The position numbers and the translations under genes are program-made. 64,000 nucleotides of DNA, from positions 21,674,001 through 21,738,000 of the forward strand of contig NC_083876.1 of the NCBI RefSeq assembly GCF_032452875.1, read 5' to 3'. Under the pieces are notes generated by a model. That model saw only the letters and a list, made by a program, of their open reading frames with translations. It ran no database searches and had not been told where the DNA came from. How positions within the stretch are numbered: position 1 is the stretch's first letter; every line of letters starts with the position of its first letter. Shown here piece by piece: positions 1 to 11,679 of the stretch. Source of the stretch: Bos javanicus (lineage: Eukaryota; Chordata; Mammalia; Artiodactyla; Bovidae).

Positions 1-935
1 ATTAACATCTACCCACAATTTTTCAATGAGGTTGCAACCACCTCTGACTTCCTTCTTAGAATCTCTGTGATATTGTAGATGCAGGTATACTCCTTTAGTA
101 AGTAGAGAATGATTCATAAGGTATGTAACATCACAGAGGTTTCACAAACAAAATAAAAGGTAACTGTAGTACAATTGCTTGACTGGTGTTACTAGGTTAC
201 TATCCAATAAACCACCCACTTATCTGGGGCTTCTGGTGTTTTCAATCCCATTTAACGAGAGTTGGAGCTACCTTGATGTGTCTAGCCCTGTAATTTATTA
301 AGAGTCTGGCCAGAAATGTGGCTATTCATAATAACAGGAAGCTGAGTGTTTTTTGTTTTTGTTTTTTAAAAAAAAAAAACCACAGCTAGAGAAATGGGCC
401 AAACTATCAGGAAGGACAGAGGCAGGAAGCTTTGACTGAGTCATTTTGATTAAAATTCCTTTTCTTAGTATCTGACTGTATGTAATTTTTCACAAGACTA
501 ATTCTACCAAATAAATAGGTAAATTGGTGCCGACGACTCCTGGTATTAATATTATGACCTGCTAGAACATATGTTCTGCCCCTAAATGTTGTCTTTTAGC
601 AGAGGTATTAGAAAATGTGATGAATAGTATGATTTTCAGTTGTTCAAGTTTGCCATTCCCCATTTATAAAAATAGAATAATTACTCAGAAAAACTTTAGT
701 GGAAGTCCAACCTTCCCCCTTGCTCTCACCCCTATTCCATCCTGCTCTCTGCCAATGCTGTGTGTGTGTGTGTTTTTCCCAGAAATGTAAGAATTATCCA
801 TAGACCGTCATAAAACATGAACCTTGAGTAACATAAACGGGACAAAACAAGGAGTTGTGGACTTTGATCTCCATTTAGGTGATCTGACTAACAGAGCTGT
901 CCAGAAAAATAAAGGAAACTCTTAATAAATAAGAA
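1..935. other. Unique AT-rich stretch, no gene seen
   Basis: No convincing open frame or repeat family is visible. It contains a T/A-rich run at about 345-380 and a short TG repeat at about 760-774. Confidence 0.6.
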
Positions 936-939
936 GGGT

Positions 940-1232
940 CATTCATTCATTCAGAAAACCCTCATATATGTTTTAAGCAGCCAATATGAGCCTGGGAGAG
1001 AGCTGGCAGCAACAGGGAAGAGGAATTAAAATTGTGATTTACAGTCAACATGCTGGATTCTGGGAGTAAAATGCCCAAATTAAACACAGACAATAATCTG
1101 GGGCAAGTACTTTCATATACATGCAAGGCACTGAGAGAACACAAAAGAGGAAGTTCTGATGCTTCTTGGAGGAGTCTAGAGAGGCTTCAGAGAGGTGGCA
1201 GCCCTTGAACAGGCATTCACAGATGAATGCGT
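940..1232 (-). repeat. L2 LINE fragment (old)
   Basis: It opens with CATTCATTCATTCA and continues with wording typical of the L2 3' region read in antisense, including a GAGGCTTCAGAGAGGTG motif. It is heavily diverged, so the family call is moderate and the edges are approximate. Confidence 0.45.
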
Positions 1233-1338
1233 ACTTCTCCCCCAAATCTCTGTAGGGTTCCCAGGGGATCCATTGCCCTGCTGAGCAAAATTTTGTGAAG
1301 GAAAATCAAACATTTCAAACACATAGAATAGATTTCTT

Positions 1339-1551
1339 TTCCAGGTGGCCGCAGCAGTAAAGAATCCACCTGCCAATGCAGGAGACACAAGAGACAAGTG
1401 TTCGATCCCTGGGTCAGGAAGATCCACTGGAGAAGGAAATGGCAACCCACTCCAGTATTCTTGCCTGGGAAATCCCATGGACCAAGAAGCCTGGCGGGTT
1501 ACATTCCATGGGCTGGCAAAGAGTAAGACATGACTGAGTACACACACACAT
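1339..1551 (+). mobile_element. Bov-tA SINE
   Basis: This tRNA-derived ruminant SINE is transcribed by RNA polymerase III and moved by LINE machinery. Visible parts in order are a tRNA-like head with GTAAAGAATCCACCTGC, a box-B-like TTCGATCCCTGG, the Bov-A body (GGCAACCCACTCCAGTATTC) and the tail GAGTAAGACATGACTGAG, ending in a short CA run. Confidence 0.93.
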
Positions 1552-1673
1552 TCTGTTCATTGCTATCATGAATTACCTTGGGGGAAAAAAGATCCTTCAC
1601 AGTAGATATTAGATTCACACAACTCCAAGAATACAATAACAGCCAACTATTCCTAGTACTGCTATGAGATAAG

Positions 1674-1964
1674 CTCTGGGATTTCTTTGGAAGGAATGAT
1701 GCTAAGGCTGAAACTCCAGTACTTTGGCCACCTCATGCAAAGAGTTGACTCATTGGAAAAGACTCTGATGCTGGGAGGGATTGGGGGCAGGAGGAGAAGG
1801 GGACGACAGAGGATGAGATGGCTGGATGGCATCACCAACTCTATGGATGTGAGTCTGAGTGAACTCCGGGAGTTGATGATGGACAGGGAGCCCTGGTGTG
1901 CTGCGATTCATGGGGTTGCAAAGAGTCGGACACAACTGAGTGACTGAACTGAAGTGAACTGAAG
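1674..1964 (+). mobile_element. BovB LINE, 3' end
   Basis: This is the 3' end of the RTE-class BovB element in sense orientation. The translated stretch keeps the C-terminal signature MLRLKLQYFGHLMQR and later RRRRGRQRMRWLDGIT. It ends in the GAACTGAA-type repeat tail and is strongly 5' truncated. Confidence 0.93.
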
Positions 1965-1974
1965 AATCCACAGC

Positions 1975-2410
1975 ATTTAATGCTAGGTTCTCATCTTATT
2001 GTCTCAACAACTAGGTGACAAGAATGTTATCGTCACTTGAAAGACAAAAATTGTGATGAGAATTTAACAGATACACACTACCATATATATATAAAATAGA
2101 TAACCAACAAGGATCTACTTTATAGCACAGGGAACTATACTCAATATTTCATAATAACCTGTAAGAGAAAAGAATCTGAAAAGGAATATAATTACTTCTG
2201 AAAGAATCTGAAAAAGAATAGAGCTACTTTTGCTGTACACCAGAAACTAACACAACATTGTAAATTGACTATACTTCAATTTTTAAAATGTAGGTAAGAG
2301 ATGTTAAGTAAATTATTTAAGATTATGCAGTCAGGAGGGTGGAATGAGGATTCAAAATAAAAAATAAAACCTGTCTGACTTCAAGGTGTGTGTTTCTACT
2401 CTCCCAATCC
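1975..2410 (-). repeat. MIR SINE, interrupted
   Basis: Two MIR-like antisense pieces, about 1975-2075 and 2295-2410, carry the TTAAGTAAATT and GGATTCAAA wording. They are separated by an L1 3' end, so the MIR predates that insertion. Confidence 0.5.
2078..2290 (+). mobile_element. L1 LINE 3' end
   Basis: Characteristic ruminant L1 3' UTR wording in sense orientation: TATAGCACAGGGAACTATAC, then TTTGCTGTACACCAGAAAC, and an end in ACTATACTTCAATTTTT. Only the 3' terminus is present. Confidence 0.85.
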
Positions 2411-2499
2411 AGAGGTGTATTTGTTAGATTAAGTTTTATCTGTATGAGACAGATAAGATGACATGTTCTTTTCAACAAACAGTGAAAATAAGTGATTCA

Positions 2500-2835
2500 C
2501 TGAAGCAAGAGGCAGAGGTAGAATGTACCTCAAAGTGGTAAACCTGGTTCTTTTATTCTGGAAAATTTCAAATGTAAAAAAAGTGCATAAACTAATAAAA
2601 TAAGTCCATGTGCTTCTTCATTACCTTTCTTGAACAACTGTCAATATTTTGCCAATTGTGTTTCACTTCCCCCTTAATTTTTTCTCACTCGAGTATTTAA
2701 ATGCAAATCCCAGGTGTCAACTCTTTTTTCTCTTGTGAATATTTCAGTATGCATCTCTATCTAATAAGGATGTTTTTTGTCTTTTATCATGACAGCCATA
2801 TTTGAAAAGCATTATTCTCTCTAAATAGGAGGGAG
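2500..2835 (+). repeat. Possible old L1 (L1M-type) 3' UTR
   Basis: The phrase order (TTTGCCAATTGTG, later ATTTCAGTATGCATCTCTA and TAAGGATG) resembles a mammalian L1M 3' UTR. Divergence is high and I am unsure of the family. Confidence 0.35.
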
Positions 2836-3820
2836 GACACTACTGAATGCTTTCAAAATTAAAATGTAGCCTCTATAGGAATAAAACAACAAAAAAACTT
2901 AACACTTAAAGTCATGTTGACTTCATTAATCAAATCACATATAAATAAAGAGACTCTGAATGATCAATTTTTGATCATTTTGAACACACATAATAGAATC
3001 TATAGGTTCAAGGAAGCAGAAATCCTTCAGTGGCTCAAGATGGATGAAGACATGAGTTGGACAATGAGATATAGCTACAAAATGTGTTTTGTGTGAAAAT
3101 ACATAGGACAGAATGAAAAAGTCCTATTCTTTAAATCCATTAGACAAGAAAGAAATGTACAAATGCAAAGAAATTAGTGCCAGAAAACATAAGTATTCAT
3201 TCAGCTATGTATATTTAAAAACAACTGGAATAAACTTAACTAGACATTTATGCTTGTCAACATCTATATCAAGGATACAAGTGTCATTTTGGAAAGCTGG
3301 TTGCCTTTCCTCTCTCAAAACCCTTCAGCTAGTTTATCCTTATCCTCACCCCCATGCCAGCTGTCTAGACTAAAGTCTCAAGTCTTTATGTTAATCAAGG
3401 AGCCAAGTTCTAACAAATACAAGTTCTCCTGCATCTGAAAGTTGAACATGTCTATGAAACCATTCCTAAGCCAAAATGGCATCAAGGGAAGAAGCAATTC
3501 TGTGAACACATCTTGCTCATGGACACACAAACAAAATTGAGATAAAGTACAGCTGCTCACAGGCATAGTATAAAGCTATACCAGTCTGATGCTGAGATGC
3601 CAAGTGTGGTTCCCAGGCAAGGAGTTTGGCGGTGACATTCTTGCTGCTAGGGTTATTTTCCCTTTTCACTTTTTTTTTTTTCTTTTGCTAAAGCAAAAGT
3701 CCTTTTCAGATTTCTCTCAGTTAGCAAAAATGAAACTGAGTTCCTCTTTTGAGTTTATGATTAACCTCTGTATGCAAAACTTCATTCCCTTCCTTGTTCA
3801 CACCTGCTCCATATCAAGGT
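2836..3820. other. Unique stretch, nothing recognised
   Basis: AT-rich sequence with several short open frames of 60-120 codons but no recognisable domain, repeat or splice pattern. Confidence 0.5.
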
Positions 3821-4197
3821 TCAGTTCAGTTCAGTTCACTCGCTCAGTCGTGTCCAACTCTTTGCAATCCCATGGACTGCAGCACACCAGGCCTGCCTGT
3901 CCATCACCAGCTCCCAGAGTTTACTCAAACTTACGTCCATTGAGTCCATGATGCCATCCAACCATCTCATCCTCTGTCATCTTCTTCTCCTCCTGCCTTC
4001 AATCTTACCCAGCATCAGGATCTTTTCCAATTAGTCAGTTCTTTGCATCAGGTGGCCAAAGTATTGGAGTTTCAGCTTCAGCATCAGTCCTTCCAATGAA
4101 TATTCAAGACTGATTTCCTTTAGGATGGACTAGTTGGATCTCCTTGCAGTCCAAGGGACTCTCAAGAGTCCGATACCACAGTTCAAAAGCATCAAGG
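3821..4197 (-). mobile_element. BovB LINE, 3' part
   Basis: Antisense BovB. It begins with the GTTCA-repeat that is the complement of the 3' tail, then CACTCGCTCAGTCGTGTCC and CATCACCAGCTCCCAGAG, and runs to TTCAAAAGCATCAA. It is 5' truncated at the right edge. Confidence 0.93.
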
Positions 4198-4223
4198 TTG
4201 AGGAGCATCAAAGAAAAATGGAT

Positions 4224-4843
4224 TGTAATGGAGCAGGACCCTATGCTGCCTTCTCAGGATGGATATTCCCCCTACCATCATGTTCTCTACTTGTAGAAAA
4301 ACTTTAGCAGCCTAGGCCTTCCCCAAGTTCTAAAGAGCAAATTTAGTCAGAGAAGTGAGAAAATACAGAAACAAAGGAAAGCAGTCTGGCAAGACAAAAT
4401 AATAATAGTTTAGGCATAAAACAAAATCGAGGACCTTTCCTTCCTTTCAAGGGCTATAGATAATATTCTGAGTCTCACCCTTGAGTTATTTTGCAGATAC
4501 TGAAACTCCCACCAGATGGAAGAAGTTAACTGCAAACTGAATACCGAACATCAGGACATAGAGCCCATACCTGTTAGAAGGTTGACTCCCGATTACCTAA
4601 CTGCCAATCAATCAGAAGAACACACAGGAGCTGATCCGGCACTCTGCAACACCCTCCCTCACCCTGTCTTTAGAAATCTTTTCTCGGAAGCCATTGAGGA
4701 GTTCAGGCCTTTAGAGCATTAGCCACTCACACTCCTTGCTTAGCCTTGCAATCAACACTATTCTTTTCTTCACCACAACCGAGTGTCAGTAGATTGGCTT
4801 TACTATATGATGGCTAGTATACCTAAGTTTGATTCAGTAACAA
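4224..4843 (+). mobile_element. Retroviral-type LTR (solo, approximate edges)
   Basis: The block has the layout of an endogenous retrovirus LTR. A U3-like part includes GCCTTCCCCAAGTTCT and GAGGACCTTTCC, then comes TTAGAGCATTAGCC, and the right edge TTTGATTCAGTAACA resembles the CGGTAACA ends of ruminant LTRs. The poly(A) signal position reads AATCAA and looks mutated. No internal retroviral sequence adjoins it. I did not find a convincing target duplication, so the left edge is uncertain. The 68-codon frame at 4516-4722 inside it is not a gene. Confidence 0.6.
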
Positions 4844-5664
4844 AAACAGATACTAACGTTGGTCTTTTGCAAAAGTGAAGTGGCATAAAGCAAACTTTCG
4901 AAAAGCAGGGGATACCTGTGTAAGAGAGTAAAAATGATACTTGGTTAAATGGTTTACTGTCCCAACTGAAACACAAATAAAGTTAAGCACAAGGTATAAC
5001 TTTCCAGGCTATTACGACAGAAACTTTGTGAGCGGTTTTGAGATTGGGTCTATAAAAATTAAGCTAAATTTGACTGCAAAGGAAACAAAAATTTTAAACG
5101 AAAACAGAATAAGAAAATCATGTGTCTTATTAGTCCTGACTTGCCAATAGCTTCAGCAGCAGCTAGAACCCCAGAGGTTTTCTCCACAGATCCTGAGGCC
5201 ATTTTTTTCAAACAAACGTGCTCCCAAGAGGCCCCAGTTAGAGTCGGCTCCAGCAGGCCTGTGCTGACTCAGTGCAGGAAGGCCAGCCAAGCACCACTGC
5301 GGGCTCACCTGGTGGAAGGAGCCATAAGCTGGTCTGTGCACCTCTGATGTGAGAGAAAGAACAGCTTACTTCTTCTCTAATTAGATGCTAGCCAACTAAA
5401 TGAGTAGATTCATGAGTAGTCTATCATTTTACCACCTGGATGAGAAAACGCGAAATGGCAGAGATATGATTCTTCAGCAAATTGGCTACAGCTGCCAAAT
5501 TGCAGATTTGGGCAGCCCAAGACAGCAACTATATCACAGAATATGTGTTAGACCTAAAATTTTCCTAAACCATGTTTTTATATGTCTCATGTTGTCCATC
5601 ATCAGGTGTGTACGTGTGTATGGGTCTATGCTAAGAAGTATGCTAAGAAGTGTATCTTAGACAT
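4844..5664. other. Unique stretch with a GC-richer island
   Basis: Mostly AT-rich, but about 5140-5345 is GC-richer and open on both strands. The minus strand carries a donor-like CCAG then GTGAG with the junction near 5309. No product is recognised. Confidence 0.4.
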
Positions 5665-5676
5665 CAGTTTGTCTTT

Positions 5677-5925
5677 TTTTTTTTTTTAAGAAACTCAGTT
5701 TTTTTGGTTGTTTGGGGGGTTTGTAATTATTATTATTATTTATTTTGGCTGTGCTGGGTCTTCACTAGTCATGGTACTCAGGTTCAGTAGTGTGGCACAT
5801 GAACTTATTTGAGGTGCATGGACTTATTTGCGGTGTGTAGGATCTTAGATCCCTGATCAGGAATCAAACCTGGGTCCCCTGCATTGAGAACATTGTCTTA
5901 TCCACTGGATCATCAGGGAAGTCCC
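5677..5925 (-). mobile_element. CHR-type tRNA SINE
   Basis: Antisense cetartiodactyl tRNA-derived SINE. A poly-T start is followed by TTTTGGCTGTGCTGGGTC, the complemented box B in ATCAAACCTGGGTCCC, and the terminal ATCAGGGAAGTCC. It is flanked by a 12-bp target duplication, CAGTTTGTCTTT, at 5665-5676 and 5926-5937 (the left copy merges into the poly-T). Confidence 0.88.
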
Positions 5926-5937
5926 CAGTTTGTCTTT

Positions 5938-6850
5938 CTAACTGAACTGAGCTAAGGAAAGCAGAGAAAGGATGGATTTTTTTATGGTTCATGACTGACT
6001 TCTTTTTGCCTCCATTTACTCATCTGTAAAATAAATGAGACTAACATCTGTCTACAGACATGTCCTCATATTGAGCTGAAAATAACATAAATAATAGTTT
6101 TTCTCAGCTATCCTTCAATAAAAGTAACATTAAAGATGCATTTTGAAAGTTAAACAGTTAAAAATGCAAAGTATAACTTTTATTATGAATGCTTTTCCTC
6201 CCTAAGCTATATTTTTATGTCTTCTTTTCTTTGTGTTTTGTTCCTACGTTTGAAGTATGAGAATTCTTAAAACTTGTAAACACAAAGAGAAATGGGTCAG
6301 ACCTAATAGTAAAAAACAGAATTAGAGATTCATCTATAAATGTGCTCCTGTCTTCTAGCTCAACAGTATTCTAAGGAGCAAGCTCACAGAGAACAAGTAA
6401 TTAATGGACAAAATAAACTTTCATTTCAAAAAGTAAATAGTTGGCAACCTTGTTGGGTTTAGTATTTACAAACATCTTTGTGGCCTCAGGGAAAGGATGC
6501 AGCTAAGAAATTATTTTTGCGTGTATCCCTTATTGATTTTAGGCTTCACTGAAGAATATGATTAGAGTTTGGCTCACAAATCATTGACAGAAAAATTTTT
6601 TTCATATTTTATTTGGTAATCTTCATTGAGTGAAAAGTTTATGGAAGTAAGAAAGATTAACATCCCATTTGTCATGTATATTCTACCCATCCCCATTCTG
6701 TGGAGAGGATGCAAGTGATAAGAAGAAAGCTTTATTAAACTTTATTAAAAGAGGACTGTTTTTCCTGGCCAGTTTCCAATCTAAATTCCTAAGAAAAAAG
6801 ACAAGTCTTCCGTGGAACTTCTGTTTTGTAGAGCTTAGTTTCTGCTGCCA
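5938..6850. other. Unique AT-rich stretch, nothing recognised
   Basis: No open frame above about 62 codons and no repeat family recognised by eye. Confidence 0.5.
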
Positions 6851-6851
6851 T

Positions 6852-7065
6852 TTCTAAAACAGCACAGTGATTTAGGGACTCTACTCTGAAGTCAGACTTT
6901 CTGAGTTGGGATCTCTGCCAGGTTACCTACTAGCTATGTGACAAAAGACACTTTTACTTTTCTGTCTCCATGATCTGATCCACTGAGTGGAAATAATACC
7001 CAATTGTGAAGGTTCAACAAACTAATACACATAAAGCACTTAGAACAGAGTCATTGCTCTTTAAG
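6852..7065 (+). repeat. MIR SINE
   Basis: Clear MIR order in sense: ACAGTGATTTAGGGACTC, GAAGTCAGACTTTCTGAG, TACCTACTAGCTATGTGAC and finally AAAGCACTTAGAACAGAG. Confidence 0.85.
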
Positions 7066-7080
7066 TTTTACTTCCAGGTA

Positions 7081-7296
7081 AGCTGTTGTTGTTTAGTCAC
7101 TGGTGTCACTGTTATCTGACTCTCTGAGACCCCATGGACTGTAGCCCATAAGGCTCATCTGCCCATGGGTTTTCCCAGGCAAGAATAGTGGGGTGGGTTG
7201 CCATTTCCTTCTCCAGGGGATCTTCCCAACCCAGGGATCGAACCCGTGCCTCCTGCTTGGCAGGCAGATTCTTTACTGCTGAGCCACTTGGGGAGC
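7081..7296 (-). mobile_element. Bov-tA SINE
   Basis: Antisense copy running from TGTTGTTGTTTAGTCACTG to the complemented tRNA-like head CTGAGCCACTTGGGGAGC. The imperfect target duplication CTTCCAGGTA/CTTCCAGATA (7071-7080 and 7297-7306) differs at one base. Confidence 0.93.
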
Positions 7297-7589
7297 CTTC
7301 CAGATATATTGCACATTAAACAAATAAATAAACAAAAACCCTCTGCTTTCTGTGAAAGGTACTTTAATCCTCTTTGCTATATTTGAAAATGAGATGCTTA
7401 AAGTAAAAAGAAAAAGAAAAAAGAATTCTTCTAACTATAAAAGAAACAGATTTCAAATCTGACTTAAAATGAAATGAAAGACTCCCGATAAGAGAAAAAG
7501 CCAAGCATGCCACAAAAAAGACTAAGCCGTGAAACATGAACTAGGGCAAGTGGGGGCTACCGTGAGAAAGCAGGATCCTGTATGCATTG

Positions 7590-8050
7590 TTGTAGACACA
7601 ACCTTTTGGAGGACAGCCCAGGAATATAGATCAAAATGATCCAGTTTCATTCTCTGTAACTCAGGGAGTTCTTCTTGGGAAACAAATTACTAAGATATTA
7701 CTCAAGAGGAGGAATGATCTCTGTCATGTTCCTAAAAGTGGCCATTGTAATATCACGTATAATCATGAAAAACTAAGAAATAACCTAAATATGTCATGGA
7801 GGAACTTCTAAATGATGGAATATTGTTGTTAGTAAAATCATACATTTAACAGTTAGCAATGTGGAAAATAATGTTTACTATTAAGAGAAAAAATGGCTTG
7901 AAATTGTATATATCTTATTACTGCAATTTTGTGCAAACACATATTTGTAAACATTTTATATGATTATATAGTTACAGATAATAAGGAAACTGGTGGAAAA
8001 AAACAATTGAATTTTGTCTGAAACAATCATAAGTAAAATTTCCTTGTAAT
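7590..8050 (+). repeat. Old L1 (L1M-type) 3' region
   Basis: It follows the L1M 3' order: AACCTTTTGGAGGACAG, then AACTAAGAAATAACCTAAAT, GATGGAATATTGTTG, and GCAATTTTGTGCAAACA. It is too diverged to translate. Confidence 0.65.
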
Positions 8051-8437
8051 GTTCTCTATTGATGTTTAAAGAATAAATACAAAATTAAAATGCAAACACA
8101 TATGAAATATAATGCTGAAAATAGCTAAGTACCTTATGTTTTAACAAGCTGAGAGTTTGAATTCTTATAAGATTTTATTAATTCTTAGAGGGCTTTTTAC
8201 CACCTTTCTGCTGGTACTGACATGACTACCAAAACAATGTCCACTTGTCATGTGTGATAGGAACTCTGTGTGTTAGGACTCAGCTAGCCTGAAGTGCGAA
8301 AACATTTTGTGGAATTTTTTTTTCCATTTAGAAAGTAGAAAACTGTTAGTTGTATAGCAGTTAATTACTATAAAGAATGCAAGGCCGAGTAGAACCCAAC
8401 ATGTACTCAACCCTGACTATGCAGTTTCTAGGCTTTT

Positions 8438-8612
8438 TTTTTTTTTTTTTTAATTGAGAACTTTATTTGAAAGGTAGTGCAGTCTATTTTGGGGGGTTGT
8501 GCCAGGTGTCTTATGGGATCTTAGGTCCCTAACCAAAGACTGAACCTTCATCCTCAGCAGTGAAAGCATGGAGTCCTAACCACTAGATCACCAGGGAATT
8601 CCCATGTGTACG
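8438..8612 (-). mobile_element. CHR-type tRNA SINE, short form
   Basis: A poly-T start runs to GATCACCAGGGAATTCCC, the complement of the SINE head. The 9-bp target duplication TAGGCTTTT occurs at 8429-8437 and 8613-8621. Confidence 0.88.
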
Positions 8613-8621
8613 TAGGCTTTT

Positions 8622-9220
8622 AAAAAATATATGACTCCTCATTAAAAAGACTACAGAAAAATTGATTCATAATACTAAAATAGAAAAATTTAGCCAATAC
8701 CACTCTGATCAGGCACCATGCTAGCCTCTACAAGTTCCATAAACCACTTATGTAGACCAGAAAGTGTGTGTCCAGTCATGAGCAGATCCAGGTGTTCTCT
8801 CACTGCTGACTTTAAGAGCATATTTCAACCTCCTGCTCAGAAACATGATCCCACAAAGCACACCTGAGCTGGATGAACCCAAGGGGGTTAGACCAGCCAC
8901 CCTACTACAGAAATCAGCAAAAGACCAACATGAGATCATGTGACTTTCAACGCCAAGGGGAATCATAACAACCAACAGCACTTTGGGAAGGAAGAAAGGA
9001 AAGGCTGCCATGATAAGGATTTAAACTTAGAATTCATGGGAATATTTAACCTCAAAAAGAGATCTGAAGTCAAAATAGACTGTTTAAACTAGAGCAGGCA
9101 GAGAAAACATCTTTTTCCTTGCTACCCAGCAGAGTGAAGTGTGGTGGGGAGGGGAGACTTTGAGTTTTGGAATATTGGATGGGTGATAGAAAATGAAGCT
9201 TTATTTATCTAAGCAGCATA
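8622..9220. other. Unique stretch, nothing recognised
   Basis: Contains an 87-codon minus-strand frame at 8748-9011 with no recognisable domain and no supporting splice or poly(A) signals. I do not call it a gene. Confidence 0.45.
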
Positions 9221-9224
9221 CGTA

Positions 9225-9345
9225 TACTTTTCTAGAATGTGAGCTCTCTTAAAGTATAAACTACATATTATTCTTTTACATTTCCCCTGTTAGGAAGTAC
9301 CGTTGCCCTGATAGTTGTACAAGAATTGGCACTGAATGAATAAAC
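9225..9345 (+). repeat. L2 LINE 3' terminus
   Basis: Sense L2 ending: TAGAATGTGAGCTCTCTTA through to CACTGAATGAATAAA, matching the usual L2 3' close. Confidence 0.6.
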
Positions 9346-10673
9346 CGTAAGAGTTGAAAGGATCAGAGAAGTGTCCTAATTAATCACCCTGATTTCAGGT
9401 AGCCTCACATAATTCAGCAGAGAAACCTTTTTCTTGGGTTCCTGGTGTTTTTATAATGGGATTTGATCTTGGCTGGTAGAGAAGGAAGAACAGTCATTCT
9501 CCACCAGGCCTACATTTCCTTTCCTTTTGACTTGAATAAGGTTTTTATGCTGTGGTGGTGGTGTTTTTTTTTTTTTTTTTTAACTTACTATTAATAAATT
9601 TCTGTCCTTCCTCTCCCTACCCCCCATATCAACTTACACTTCCAACTAAGAAAGCACCAGTCTTGTTGACCCATTTAATAAGTATGACAGCAAAACAGCA
9701 AAGGAATTTTTTAATCAAGGAAAAACCTGATTGTAAGGAGTTTAACACCACCCTTGATTATTTGGATTTGTCAGAGGCACTTAGTTTTTTTTTTTTTTTT
9801 TTCTCTGATGAGAGGTGCTTCCAGATTACCTTTTGAGTATTTGAGTCCTTCTGATGTACTAATACAATCAGTTTTTTTATGTTGATCAAACTATAAAACA
9901 TGCCATATACACAATTTCCCAGGTTCATCAAATTTTGTCTTGCATATTTTCTCTTTGTTCTTCTTTATTTGCTGAGTTTTTTGTTTGTTAGTTTGTTTCC
10001 TTTAAAGAGAAGGAAGTGACTTCCCTAGTTATATCTACTCTAGGGACAATAAGAATGAATGAAATAAGAATGTCTTATAATTATAGTTTAATGCTTCAAA
10101 GTAGAAAACTGTGCCAAATTGCTTAACCAAATGCAGATTTGGTTGGGATTCCGGACTTACTTCTAAGTCAAGGCTGTGGAAAATCTGAACCATTGCTTAT
10201 CTTTAATTTATGGTTCTCTGCTACGGGCAGCCCTGAACTGTTTGCTCACCAGGTTAAAATGTTGGCTTAAGAAAGCTGTGCATCACAGACGGACTTCAAG
10301 ACAAACTCACAATGCATTCTTTTTCTTAGTTGAGGCATTATGTTTTTCTCAGCTAAAAACTCCCCCATTTAGGTGTATCCAATCCTGATGAACAGAGCCA
10401 TCATCTACAGAAATGATCTAAGATAAAGGTAGAGTATTGGACGAGCTCTCCTGAGATTTCTGAGCTCTTTCATTTCCTCCTTTCTTCTTTTGGCCTGATA
10501 AAATATTGTTTGTGGCTTTTCACCAGAAGTGATCTGGAACATTTCAGCATTCTAATCTGTCTAATTTAGAAGACGCATATATGTCCAAGTTTAGAGTAAA
10601 ATATCCTGATGTAGAACTGTTTTTCTCTAGTTTTCTCAAACTTAGACCTTTGGCATTTTAAGTAGAGGTCATT
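9346..10673. other. Unique stretch with two poly-T runs
   Basis: Poly-T runs at about 9564-9581 and 9785-9802 with no recognisable SINE body attached. No gene is seen. Confidence 0.5.
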
Positions 10674-10903
10674 GTTGTTGCTGTTTGTTGTTGTTGTTGT
10701 TTAGCCACTAAGTCATGCCCCACTCTTTTGTGACCCCATGGACTGTAGCCCACCAGGCTCCTCTGTCTGTGGGGTTTCCCAGGCAGATTACTGGGAGTAG
10801 GTTGCCATTTCCTTCTCTAGGGGATCTTCCTGACCCAGGGATCGAGCCCATGATCTCCTGCACTTGCCGGCAGATTCTTTACCACTGACTACCAGAAAAG
10901 CCC
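10674..10903 (-). mobile_element. Bov-tA SINE
   Basis: A GTT-repeat start gives way to TTTAGCCACTAAGTCATG, and the copy ends in TTCTTTACCACTGACTACC before AGAAAAGCCC. Similar flanks AGGTCATT and AGATCATT suggest a decayed target duplication. Confidence 0.92.
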
Positions 10904-11341
10904 TATAGATCATTACCAAATGAAATTTTCCCTTTGTACCTGGATTTTCACCTGGACCAACTGAGTTTGGCTTTCCAGAGAACCAGAGGGTGACCAAGGT
11001 GACTATGGGGCATTGGAGGCACTGTGGCTACTTTCCATCACTCAGCAAGGTACTCCCCCATGAGGAAGCATATCACACAGGGTCCTTTGAGGAGAGATTA
11101 GTAGAGGTACTGCCTACAAAGGTGAGGGCAAAGCAAGGAGAAAGACACCTGGAGGCTAGTGAGAAATGGACTATTTCCTGCCATATCAGTAAACAAGGAG
11201 TCAGTCATCAGTGATTACAGTCCTCCAGTGTGAGCCCCTGAGCCCTCCGGGCACTCAAGAAGGAGAAGGATACTTTCAATCTGGCAACCATCAGACTGCA
11301 GCCATTGCCTAGGGTGAGTCCTGAGGAAAGGAAACTTAGGA
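10904..11341. other. Unique stretch, nothing recognised
   Basis: A 74-codon plus-strand frame at 10990-11214 has no recognisable domain. Confidence 0.45.
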
Positions 11342-11673
11342 TGTGAAAATACATACTGGCCCCATAGCTGAGATGTACCTGAAAGGAATGATTTCAGTGA
11401 GCCCAGACTCTTGAATTTTCCCCTAGGTAGAAAGCTCTAAATTCCTTAACTTGGGATACCTGGTTTCCTTTAATTAACAATCACAATTTGATATTCAGAC
11501 TACCTGCCTTTTGTTGCAAAACTTCTATTTAACCTGGCTCCTCCCCTTGCCTCCTTGGAGCAGTTCTCTCAGGAATACTTGAGATGCTGGGTCCCAGGCT
11601 TAAATCCTAAACATTTTCGCCAAATAAAACATAACTCTCAACTTTTAGGTTGTGAGTATTTTTGAAGCTGACA
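11342..11673 (+). mobile_element. Solo LTR of an endogenous retrovirus
   Basis: This 332-bp element starts TGTGAAAA and ends GCTGACA, the TG...CA of an LTR. It has a TATA-like TATTTAAC near 11527, GCTCCTCCCCTTGCCTCC and GGAGCAGTTCTCTCAGG downstream, and AATAAA at 11623-11628 followed by a GGTTGTGAGTATTTTTG tail. The 6-bp flanks TTAGGA (11336-11341) and CTAGGA (11674-11679) differ by one transition and fit a target duplication. No gag, pol or env sequence lies beside it, so it is a recombined solo LTR. Confidence 0.75.
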
Positions 11674-11679
11674 CTAGGA

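Noticed and set aside
4516..4722. 68-codon frame as a gene
   Set aside because: It lies inside LTR-like sequence.
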